Source of the DNA: Planctomycetaceae bacterium
Lineage (GTDB): Bacteria; Planctomycetota; Planctomycetia; Pirellulales; Thermoguttaceae
Assembly: GCA_031259095.1 (NCBI GenBank)
Contig: JAIRLW010000530.1
Coordinates: forward strand, 1-5,350
Direction of reading: 5' to 3'
Length of the DNA stretch: 5,350 bases
This document shows positions 1-5,143 of this stretch, in pieces. A program made the translations under genes and the position numbers. Position 1 is the first letter of the stretch, and each line of letters begins with the position of its first letter. The notes under the pieces are model-generated. The model searched no databases and was not told the DNA's origin. It saw only the letters and a list, made by a program, of their open reading frames with translations.

Positions 1-5
1 CTTGC

Positions 6-18
6 GCCCTTTCAGGGC
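6..18. repeat. Short GC-rich hairpin
   Basis: GCCCT (6-10) and AGGGC (14-18) pair around a TTC loop. The last C also starts the adjoining AT palindrome. No T-tract follows on the + strand, so it does not look like an intrinsic terminator for a gene entering from the left. Similar CCC(C)T...GGG stem-loops recur later in the same intergenic region, for example at 344-355. Confidence 0.45.
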
Positions 19-39
19 AAAATATTGTACAATATTTTG
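18..39. repeat. 22-nt perfect AT-rich palindrome
   Basis: Positions 19-38 read AAAATATTGTACAATATTTT, identical to their own reverse complement, and C18/G39 extend the symmetry to 22 nt. Such a site could be a dimeric-regulator operator, a cruciform, or part of a dispersed repeat; the sequence does not decide. No gene start lies close on either strand inside the window. Positions 40-147 after it are AT-rich, and I see no gene or clear signal in them. Confidence 0.6.
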
Positions 40-147
40 GCTCGAAAACTCATCGCCTTCTTGAAACTACAGAAACATTTGTTCGTAATATTTTAAATTA
101 AAAAAATAAAAACCGAATTTTAAAGTGTAATGAGTATAACAGGAAAT

Positions 148-175
148 GTAGAGGCGCAATGCATTGCGTCTCTAC
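148..175. repeat. 28-nt near-perfect palindrome, REP/MITE-like
   Basis: The arms GTAGAGGCGCAATG (148-161) and CATTGCGTCTCTAC (162-175) are complementary at 13 of 14 positions, and the odd pair is a G-T wobble on the + strand. There is no loop between the arms. From general knowledge, GTAGAGACGC...GCGTCTCTAC palindromes are dispersed in many bacterial genomes, notably cyanobacteria. It is the first of a row of palindromes that ends near 355, which suggests a composite intergenic element. It overlaps the next hairpin by 2 nt. Confidence 0.6.
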
Positions 176-212
176 GTTCCGGCGGTGGAGCGCAGCGCAA
201 CCGCCGGAATGT
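174..212. repeat. REP-like hairpin A (GC-rich, 13-bp stem)
   Basis: The outer arms 174-186 and 200-212 pair at 12 of 13 positions, with one G-T wobble; the inner TTCCGGCGGT/ACCGCCGGAA is perfect. The core at 184-202, read on the - strand, is GGTTGCGCTGCGCTCCACC. It matches the core of hairpin B (306-324) at 17 of 19 positions, although the outer stem sequences differ. A shared core with different but self-complementary stems is typical of a dispersed repeat family under pairing constraint. It is probably not coding, although an open frame on the - strand crosses it. Confidence 0.65.
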
Positions 213-216
213 TCCA

Positions 217-276
217 AAGCCCTGCAAAGGCGAGATAATCGTTGCTTCGGTTGATGATCTCGCCCCTGCGGGACTT
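217..276. repeat. Long imperfect hairpin
   Basis: Arms 217-240 and 253-276 flank a 12-nt loop (241-252). The inner eight pairs GGCGAGAT/ATCTCGCC (229-236 with 257-264) are perfect. Most of the rest also pair, and most of the mismatches would be G-U wobbles in a minus-strand transcript. It lies between the two shared-core hairpins and reads as part of the same composite repeat. Any function is unknown. Confidence 0.55.
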
Positions 277-295
277 AAATAAAGAAAGAGATTGT

Positions 296-334
296 CCTAA
301 CCGTAGGTTGCGCTGCGTTCCGCCTACGGTTAGG
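296..334. repeat. REP-like hairpin B (12-bp perfect stem)
   Basis: CCTAACCGTAGG (296-307) and CCTACGGTTAGG (323-334) are exact reverse complements around a 15-nt loop. The core at 306-324 is GGTTGCGCTGCGTTCCGCC, nearly identical to that of hairpin A but in the opposite orientation. The two therefore form an inverted pair about 100 bp apart, as in BIME arrangements of REP elements. No T-run follows, so it is unlikely to be an intrinsic terminator. Confidence 0.65.
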
Positions 335-343
335 CGCCTCGCC

Positions 344-355
344 CCCCTGACGGGG
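344..355. repeat. Short GC hairpin closing the repeat cluster
   Basis: CCCC (344-347) pairs with GGGG (352-355) around TGAC, followed by TTAAAATT. The stem is only four pairs. It resembles the CCCT-type mini-hairpin at 6-18. It marks the right edge of the GC-rich repeat block, after which composition turns AT-rich toward the promoter-like region of the next gene. Confidence 0.3.
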
Positions 356-394
356 TTAAAATTGAAACACAAATATTCCGCTGATAGATTACAA

Positions 395-400
395 TATAAT
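395..400 (+). promoter_or_regulatory. Candidate -10 element for the 430 gene
   Basis: A consensus TATAAT lies 29 nt before the ATG at 430, which would give a short leader of roughly 20-25 nt. No good -35 hexamer sits 16-18 nt upstream: TTGAAA at 362-367 is 27 nt away, too far. The call therefore rests on the -10 alone. No strong Shine-Dalgarno follows; the purine run AGAAAGAAA at 419-427 is the only candidate. Confidence 0.35.
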
Positions 401-429
401 GAGTTTGAGAACCTTTTAGAAAGAAATCA

Positions 430-1044
430 ATGACCGTTCCGCAAGAGTTCACACCGTCCGATCTGATCCGGTTTCTTCACCGGTATAATTTCGGTTATTG
501 TGTATTTGGAATAGTTGTTGAAATTATTGCGTTCCTTTTTTGGATTGCAACAATTTATGGTTCGATTCTTCTGAACGGATGGATTCCGTTGACGCACGAA
601 TTACCGGATTGGTTATTGCCGATGTTCGTCCTTTGCGCCGTAACAGGAATCGGATATTCCAACACTGCTCTTGTTTTCAGCATACAATACGACAACGAAT
701 TTCCGGCGATCAAGAAATCATGGATTTGGATACCGATGAATTCCGGTTGGTCAACATTTCTTTTAATGATTTTCTGTGCCGCACCGCTTTTGACTTGTTG
801 GGGAATTTCGATTTTTTGCCAATGTTTTTCCTACAACCGATCACGAATTTTATTAGCGTGGACGCTTTATCATTATTTGAATAATTTGAATAATAAGAAT
901 CATTTGAATAGTTGGGTTCCCTATCCCAAATTTGAATCACAACGTCAAGCGATTTTTCTTCTTTACCGATTGGATTTAGTTCGCGTATCCCATCGGTTTG
1001 GGGTACTCCAAGTAACACGGAAAAATGGAACCGCTCATAAATAA
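430..1044 (+). CDS. Hypothetical multi-pass membrane protein, 204 aa
   Basis: I do not recognise this protein. Three hydrophobic segments are visible, roughly residues 22-47, 60-85 and 108-131, each long enough to span a membrane, with short polar links between them. An Asn-rich stretch follows (about 150-160, pattern NLNNKNHLN), then a soluble basic tail (165-204) containing FESQRQAIFLLYRL and RVSHRFGVLQVTRKNG. That tail could form a helix plus a beta-hairpin, but this is a guess. There are six cysteines (24, 69, 116, 123, 130, 132), mostly in or near the membrane segments. ATG at 430 is the first start in frame and follows a TATAAT. The frame is uninterrupted to TAA, and hydrophobicity is organised in the expected blocks, which argues that it is real. 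It stands alone, 291 bp before the next candidate start. Overlapping frames at 540-884 (+) and 710-1018 (-) show no comparable organisation and look like shadows. Confidence 0.65.
   Translation: MTVPQEFTPSDLIRFLHRYNFGYCVFGIVVEIIAFLFWIATIYGSILLNGWIPLTHELPDWLLPMFVLCAVTGIGYSNTALVFSIQYDNEFPAIKKSWIWIPMNSGWSTFLLMIFCAAPLLTCWGISIFCQCFSYNRSRILLAWTLYHYLNNLNNKNHLNSWVPYPKFESQRQAIFLLYRLDLVRVSHRFGVLQVTRKNGTAHK
875..910 (+). repeat. 9-nt tandem repeat inside the membrane-protein gene
   Basis: Four consecutive 9-nt units: ATTTGAATA, ATTTGAATA, ATAAGAATC, ATTTGAATA. The period is a multiple of three, so the frame is kept and the protein gains the Asn-rich run around residues 149-160 just after the last membrane segment. 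It is a low-complexity linker that may vary in length between strains. Confidence 0.6.
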
Positions 1045-1071
1045 CCGTAAATTTTATTTATTCTAAAAATC

Positions 1072-1150
1072 ACCTATTTTCTCCCAATAGGTCTCTATTG
1101 TCCCTAATTGTCCCTACAAAAATTTTAGGGATAATTGGGACAATTGGGGA
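1072..1150 (+). promoter_or_regulatory. Serial, partly exclusive hairpins in the gap before alaS
   Basis: Three stem-loops are stacked here. ACCTATT (1072-1078) pairs with AATAGGT (1086-1092). CAATAG (1085-1090) can instead pair with CTATTG (1095-1100), which excludes the first. A longer stem joins 1098-1115 with 1127-1143. Both of its arms carry a doubled (A)ATTGTCCC-type unit, so the arms can pair in two registers; the alternative uses 1137-1153. No T-run follows directly, so this is not a standard terminator of the upstream gene. It may be a leader structure, a repeat element or an operator region. The function is not shown by sequence. Confidence 0.4.
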
Positions 1151-1165
1151 CAAATGAGATAAAAT
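1137..1165 (+). promoter_or_regulatory. Candidate sigma70-type promoter
   Basis: GGGACA (1137-1142, 4 of 6 matches to TTGACA) and TAAAAT (1160-1165, 5 of 6 matches to TATAAT) are separated by 17 nt. Transcription would start near 1172 and read into the micro-ORF and alaS with a leader of about 160-260 nt. The -35 lies inside the right arm of the hairpin ending at 1150, and a 16-nt palindrome follows the predicted start. The region is AT-rich, so chance matches are easy. Confidence 0.3.
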
Positions 1166-1180
1166 GTCTATTCACCCGCT

Positions 1181-1196
1181 ATTCCCTATAGGGAAT
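1181..1196. promoter_or_regulatory. 16-nt perfect palindrome (possible operator)
   Basis: ATTCCCTATAGGGAAT is identical to its reverse complement with no spacer, as expected for a dimeric regulator site. It would lie about 10-25 nt downstream of the start site predicted from the candidate promoter at 1137-1165. E. coli AlaRS is known to repress its own gene by binding a palindrome around its transcription start. Whether this site plays a comparable role is speculation. Confidence 0.4.
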
Positions 1197-1220
1197 TTCC
1201 AAAAACTTAATTCTTCACAG

Positions 1221-1262
1221 ACTAAAATCGACTGAAATCGATTTTAGTTGATTTCGGTTGAT
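1221..1262 (+). promoter_or_regulatory. Two overlapping, mutually exclusive inverted repeats
   Basis: ACTAAAATCG (1221-1230) pairs perfectly with CGATTTTAGT (1239-1248) around an 8-nt loop. Alternatively, 1227-1239 pairs with 1250-1262 (11 of 13 positions, ATCgACtGAAATC type), which uses part of the first stem. Transcribed, this could be a two-state leader; as DNA it could be overlapping operator half-sites. No tRNA-sensing motif or known riboswitch core is recognisable. Confidence 0.35.
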
Positions 1263-1271
1263 CAAAAGAGG

Positions 1272-1285
1272 AGTTTTTAGAAGTT
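1272..1285 (+). promoter_or_regulatory. 14-nt element shared with the ispH upstream region
   Basis: AGTTTTTAGAAGTT here is identical to the sequence found, in sense orientation, upstream of ispH (complement of 5043-5056). It lies 50 nt before the micro-ORF ATG and 150 nt before the alaS ATG. Its core TTTTAGAA also occurs just before the membrane-protein gene (414-421). It may be a leader or promoter element or a small dispersed repeat. Nearby AGAGG (1267-1271) and CCTCT (1287-1291) can close it into a weak hairpin. Confidence 0.35.
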
Positions 1286-1335
1286 GCCTCTAAACTATTC
1301 ACTAAAAAAATCCTCCCTTTTCTAATTGGGCGGAG

Positions 1336-1458
1336 ATGGTAAAATGGCGAGGTTTTATATCGTTGCCGGAAATGTTAGCCGTCGGCGGTTTGTTTATTGT
1401 TTTACCCTATTTTCTCATTGTTTCACCTAAACAAAATGCAGACAAACGAACTTCGTGA
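1336..1458 (+). CDS. Putative 40-aa single-span membrane micro-protein
   Basis: An ATG frame starts MVKWRGFISLPEML and continues through a strongly hydrophobic stretch (about residues 14-29, AVGGLFIVLPYFLIV). It ends in the polar tail SPKQNADKRTS and stops at TGA. Two basic residues before the hydrophobic segment and three after it give no clear topology. The frame overlaps the alaS start by 23 nt in another frame, an arrangement compatible with translational coupling. GGAG at 1332-1335 touches the ATG, too close for a normal ribosome site, and an upstream CCTCCC (1312-1317) could pair with GGGCGG (1328-1333). Against it: it is short, AT-rich DNA can encode hydrophobic runs by chance, and I recognise no family. 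It may instead be plain alaS leader. Confidence 0.35.
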   Translation: MVKWRGFISLPEMLAVGGLFIVLPYFLIVSPKQNADKRTS

Positions 1459-4066
1459 AAAATATTTATCGTTTTTCGAAACTAAAGGTTGTGTTCGTAA
1501 GGCGAGTGATGTGTTGGTTCCGCGTTGGGATCCGTCCGTGCTGTTCACTCCGGCGGGAATGAATCAGTTCAAAGATCATTTTCTCGGGCGTTGCAAACTC
1601 GAATTTACACGCGCAACAACTTGTCAGAAATGTTTAAGAACCGGCGATATCGACAACGTCGGACGCACCGCGTATCACCACACGTTTTTTGAAATGCTCG
1701 GCAATTTCAGTTTCGGCGACTACTTCAAACGTGAAGCAATTCTTTGGGCATGGGAGTTTTTAACCGATAAAAACTGGCTCGGTATCAATCAAGAAAAATT
1801 GTCGGCAACCGTTTACAAAGAAGATGACGAAGCCGCAAAAATCTGGCTTGAAGAAATTAAATTGCCCCCCGCAAAACTTCAATATCTCGAAGAAGACGAA
1901 AATTTTTGGCCCGCTTCCGCGCCGTCGCAAGGACCGGACGGCGTTTGCGGTCCTTGCAGTGAAATTTATCACGACACGCCGGTTGGGGCGGTGGAAATTT
2001 GGAATCTTGTTTTCACGCAATTCAACCGCGTCGGCAATCCGCCCGATAATCTGCGTCCGTTGCCAAGCAAAAATATCGATACCGGTATGGGGTTGGAACG
2101 TTGCGCCGCGGTATTGCAAGGAGTCGATACGAACTATCATATCGATATTTTACGCCCGCTCGTCGAAACGGCAGCGGAAATTTTGAAATGCAACTACGAT
2201 CCGGTTAGCGACAACGGACGACGATTACGCCGTATCGCCGACCATATTCGCGCGTGTACTTTTGCGGTTCACGAAAATGTTTATCCCGGAAACAAAGAGG
2301 AAAAATATGTTATCCGGCGATTATTGCGGCGTGCGGTTCTGGACGGACGGCAACTGGGTTGTACCGAAACGTTTTTACATCTGCTCGTGCCGAAAGTCGC
2401 GGAACTGATGAAATTGCCTTACCCCGAACTTTCCGAAACAACAGAACGCGTTGCCGGCGTAATCGAGTCGGAAGAGGAACATTTCATCGGAACAGTCGAT
2501 TCCGGTTTGGAAAAAATCGAACGGGTTTTCGATGAAATGAAGAAAAAGAAACGAAAACAAGTTGCCGGCGTTGAAATTTTCGATATGTATCAAACGTTTG
2601 GTTTTCCGCCGGAACTTTTTGAGACCATGGCGGCGGAACATCATTTCGCTTTCGACTGGAATGGTTTCAGGCGGGAAATGGAACATCACGGCGAAGTGTC
2701 CGGCAGCGGTGAAAAGAATTTGTTGTTCAAAAACGACCCGCTCGAAGGAATCAAAAAAACTCAACACCGCTCCGCGTTTTTGGGTTATGAACAATTGGAA
2801 TTGCAATCGTCAACCGTTGTCGCCATTCTTTCCGACGGCAAACTGGTTGAGCGGGAAAAAGAAATCGGCGAACTAAACAATTCCGCTCCAATTCAGGTTA
2901 TTCTCGACAACACAACATTTTACGGTGAAAAAGGCGGACAGGTTGGCGATAAAGGTTGGCTGCTTGGCAATGGAATCCGGTTTGAGGTTATTTCAACGCA
3001 AATTGACGGCGAGTTAATCGTTCACGTTGGTCATCTCCGAGAAGGAACCATCCGCTTAGGCGATAAACTTTTTGCCAAAGTGGACAAGGAAAATCGTCAA
3101 GCCATTGCCAGAGCGCATTCGGCAACCCATCTTCTGCATTACGTTTTACGCCGGAAACTCGGCGGTCACGCGGAACAGCAAGGCTCCAAAGTTGATAACG
3201 ATTTCCTGCGTTTTGACTTTACGAATCCTCAGGCGGTTGATCGTAAAACGTTGTCCAAAATCGAGGAGGAAGTCAACCTGTTAATTCTAGCGGCGGCGGA
3301 AGTGATTTGCTGTGAAATGCCGATTGAGAACGCACGAAAAACCGGAGCCATGATGCTTTTTGGCGAAAAATATCCTGATTTGGTTCGGGTCGTTCAGATC
3401 GGCGGCAGCAAGGAACTTTGCGGCGGAACTCATTTAACCAATTCAAGTCAGATTGGATTTTTCAAAATGATTGCCGAAGAAAGTGTTTCGGCGGGAACGC
3501 GGCGAATTACGGCGTTGACCGGAAAAAAGGCAATAGAAAAAATGTTAGCCGATTCCGCGATTCTACAACAAGCAACAACTGCACTGAAAATTCCGGCAGA
3601 GGAAATTCCGGCAAAAATCGAATTGTTGACCGGACAAGTTAAAAAATTACAAAAACAACTCCAATCCGCAACCGTCCAAACTAAAATTTCCGTTGATGAC
3701 TTGATTGCCGGAGCGGAAATAATCGGCAATACCCAAGCGGGTAACATCAACGTGATTACTCAGGATATACCGGACAGCGACGTCAATTTGTTGCGGCAAC
3801 TGATTGATAAAATCAGGCAGAAAACAACATCGGTTGCCGTTCTATTTTCTTCAGTGCAAGACGGCAAGATAACATTAGTTGCCGGATTGAGCCGTGATCT
3901 TGTCGCGAAGGGACTTAGTGCGGAGGACTGGGTCAAAACGGTTACGCCGATTATCGGCGGCAAGGGCGGCGGCGGACGTCCCGAGATGGCGCAATCAGGC
4001 GGAACAAATCCCGCAAAATTGCAGGAAGCATTCGATAACGCCCAAAACTGGTTCAGAAACCGCTAA
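1436..4066 (+). CDS. alaS: Alanyl-tRNA synthetase
   Basis: This cytoplasmic class II enzyme charges tRNA-Ala with alanine using ATP and clears mischarged Ser/Gly-tRNA-Ala. At 876 aa it is full length, like E. coli AlaRS. Seen in order: motif 1 region (FTPAGMNQF, residues 37-45); motif 2 (RATTCQKC, R59, then HHTFFEMLGNFSFGDYF, 81-97); CGPCSE (171-176); motif 3 (DTGMGLER, 215-222); a helical tRNA-recognition region to about 450 with a basic patch at 369-374; the editing domain with zinc ligands H561, H565, C662 and H666 (HSATH and CGGTH); a short coiled coil (about 725-745); and the C-Ala domain with Gly-rich GGKGGGGRPEM (841-851). ATG 1436 was chosen because MQTNELREKYLSFFE matches the usual N-terminus. 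An upstream TTG at 1397 would add 13 atypical residues. No Shine-Dalgarno is visible. The final codons (WFRNR-stop) form the first unit of a tandem repeat, and the gene converges on ispH. Confidence 0.97.
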   Translation: MQTNELREKYLSFFETKGCVRKASDVLVPRWDPSVLFTPAGMNQFKDHFLGRCKLEFTRATTCQKCLRTGDIDNVGRTAYHHTFFEMLGNFSFGDYFKREAILWAWEFLTDKNWLGINQEKLSATVYKEDDEAAKIWLEEIKLPPAKLQYLEEDENFWPASAPSQGPDGVCGPCSEIYHDTPVGAVEIWNLVFTQFNRVGNPPDNLRPLPSKNIDTGMGLERCAAVLQGVDTNYHIDILRPLVETAAEILKCNYDPVSDNGRRLRRIADHIRACTFAVHENVYPGNKEEKYVIRRLLRRAVLDGRQLGCTETFLHLLVPKVAELMKLPYPELSETTERVAGVIESEEEHFIGTVDSGLEKIERVFDEMKKKKRKQVAGVEIFDMYQTFGFPPELFETMAAEHHFAFDWNGFRREMEHHGEVSGSGEKNLLFKNDPLEGIKKTQHRSAFLGYEQLELQSSTVVAILSDGKLVEREKEIGELNNSAPIQVILDNTTFYGEKGGQVGDKGWLLGNGIRFEVISTQIDGELIVHVGHLREGTIRLGDKLFAKVDKENRQAIARAHSATHLLHYVLRRKLGGHAEQQGSKVDNDFLRFDFTNPQAVDRKTLSKIEEEVNLLILAAAEVICCEMPIENARKTGAMMLFGEKYPDLVRVVQIGGSKELCGGTHLTNSSQIGFFKMIAEESVSAGTRRITALTGKKAIEKMLADSAILQQATTALKIPAEEIPAKIELLTGQVKKLQKQLQSATVQTKISVDDLIAGAEIIGNTQAGNINVITQDIPDSDVNLLRQLIDKIRQKTTSVAVLFSSVQDGKITLVAGLSRDLVAKGLSAEDWVKTVTPIIGGKGGGGRPEMAQSGGTNPAKLQEAFDNAQNWFRNR

Positions 4067-4123
4067 AAAGGTTCAGAAACCGCTAAAAAGGTATCAGAAA
4101 CCGCTAAAAAGGTAATCGAAACG
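4050..4123. repeat. 20-nt tandem repeat spanning both stop codons
   Basis: Units GGTTCAGAAACCGCTAAAAA at 4050-4069 and 4070-4089 are identical. A third at 4090-4110 has one inserted A, and a degenerate partial copy follows (GGTAATCGAAACG, 4111-4123). The first unit encodes the end of AlaS and its TAA (4064-4066). The third holds the ispH stop (TAG on the - strand, 4104-4106). CTAA in every unit gives a stop on both strands: TAA forward and TAG reverse. The whole alaS-ispH gap (4067-4103) is repeat. AACC/GGTT can form only a weak stem, so it is not an evident terminator. Confidence 0.9.
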
Positions 4124-5015
4124 AAAGCGATTCTTTACAGGTTGTTTTTTCCTCGACGGTTGCCTGAAATCGGGTCTGAAGAACCTGAACGCAATCCTGA
4201 ACAATTTGTTCCGGCGCACTCGCTCCGGCGGTGATTAGGATTGTTTCGTTGCCTTGAAACCAATCTTGCGTAATATCGTCCGGTCCATCAACAAGGTAAG
4301 AACAAATTCCAAGCGATTCCGCAAGTTCTGCTAAACGCCGGCTGTTGGAACTGGTTTGGCTGCCAACCACCAGCGCCGCGTCCGCGTCAACACCCAACTT
4401 CCGAACCGCATTCTGACGATTTTGTGTGGCATAACAAATATTGGCCGCAAAATGTCCCGCAATAGCCGGAAATCGTTGACGCAATAGTTCTATCATTTTC
4501 GCCGTTTCTTCAACTGAAAGAGTCGTCTGAGTCAGATAGGCTAGTTTTTCGTCCGGTCGAAACGCAAGATTCGCAATTTCCTGCTCGTTTTCAACAATCC
4601 AAATGGATTCCGGCGCTTCACTCATTGTTCCGTTGACTTCATCGTGACCGCGATGTCCGATCAGGATAATCGTGTAACCTGCCGACGCATAATAAAGAAC
4701 CGCTTGGTGAACGGCATTGACGAGAGGACAGGTTGCGTCGATAGTTTCGATCTTTCGTTCCGATGCTTGACGGCGGACTTCCGGTGAAACTCCATGCGCC
4801 GAAAACATCAACCGGCTTCCGGCGGGAACGTTATCAATCAAATCGACAAAACACGCTCCTTGTTGCCGAAAATAATCGACCACCCAAGTATTATGGACAA
4901 TTTCATGATAGACATAAACCGGTTTTCCAAAACGTTGTAACGCCGCGTCCAACGCCTTGACCGCCATGTTCACGCCGGCACAAAAACCGCGAGGATTCGC
5001 CAATATAATATGCAT
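4104..5015 (-). CDS. ispH: 4-hydroxy-3-methylbut-2-enyl diphosphate reductase (LytB)
   Basis: IspH is the final enzyme of the MEP pathway. It reduces HMBPP to IPP and DMAPP with a [4Fe-4S] cluster, in the cytoplasm. All three cluster cysteines are present: C12 (NPRGFCAGV), C96 (DATCPLV) and C194 (NICYATQNRQ). So are substrate and catalytic residues: H41 (EIVHN), H74 (SAHGVSP), H124 and E126 (GHDEVNGT), the TQTTLS loop (162-167), S222-S223-N224 (SQTSSNS) and S266 (GASAPE). Its 303 aa is close to family size. The C-terminus ends SFRLPF, whereas homologues as I recall them continue a few residues past the LP, and these last codons fall at the edge of the tandem repeat. ATG 5015 gives the expected MHIILANPRGFC start with the first Cys at 12. 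No Shine-Dalgarno precedes it. The gene converges on alaS with a 37-bp gap and appears monocistronic within the window. Confidence 0.97.
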   Translation of the reverse strand: MHIILANPRGFCAGVNMAVKALDAALQRFGKPVYVYHEIVHNTWVVDYFRQQGACFVDLIDNVPAGSRLMFSAHGVSPEVRRQASERKIETIDATCPLVNAVHQAVLYYASAGYTIILIGHRGHDEVNGTMSEAPESIWIVENEQEIANLAFRPDEKLAYLTQTTLSVEETAKMIELLRQRFPAIAGHFAANICYATQNRQNAVRKLGVDADAALVVGSQTSSNSRRLAELAESLGICSYLVDGPDDITQDWFQGNETILITAGASAPEQIVQDCVQVLQTRFQATVEEKTTCKESLSFRLPF

Positions 5016-5042
5016 AGAATTAAAAATAAATCAAATGAAAGG

Positions 5043-5056
5043 AACTTCTAAAAACT
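5043..5056 (-). promoter_or_regulatory. 14-nt element upstream of ispH, also before alaS
   Basis: On the - strand this reads AGTTTTTAGAAGTT, ending 27 nt before the ispH ATG. The identical string lies at 1272-1285 in sense orientation ahead of the micro-ORF and alaS. The rest of 5016-5143 is AT-rich and has no gene that I can support. -10-like hexamers on the - strand exist (TAATAT near 5102-5107), but none has a convincing -35 partner. Confidence 0.35.
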
Positions 5057-5143
5057 TCGGCTGAAAATACTTTTTTAACCTCAAACAATAATTTCACAGA
5101 TATATTAACGTTTTTAAAGAATCATGAAAAACACGTTGATGTT

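Noticed and set aside
172..372. 66-codon open frame on the - strand
   Set aside because: It lies entirely across the palindrome cluster, and its length is explained by GC-rich self-complementary repeats. The protein shows no recognisable features.
242..433. 63-codon open frame on the + strand
   Set aside because: It crosses hairpin B and the -10 candidate and overlaps the start of the membrane-protein gene. Its composition follows the repeats.
1045..1335. T-box leader for alaS
   Set aside because: No T-box core sequence or specifier-loop architecture is recognisable. T-boxes are mainly a Firmicutes feature.
1397..1435. Upstream TTG start for AlaS
   Set aside because: It would add 13 residues not seen in the family. 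The ATG at 1436 gives the conserved N-terminus.
1760..2140. 126-codon antisense frame within alaS
   Set aside because: It is a shadow of a well-conserved gene. There is no start signal, and the protein has no coherent features.
4067..4103. Bidirectional intrinsic terminator between alaS and ispH
   Set aside because: The repeat offers only a 4-bp AACC/GGTT stem with an A-rich loop and no proper GC stem followed by a U-tract.
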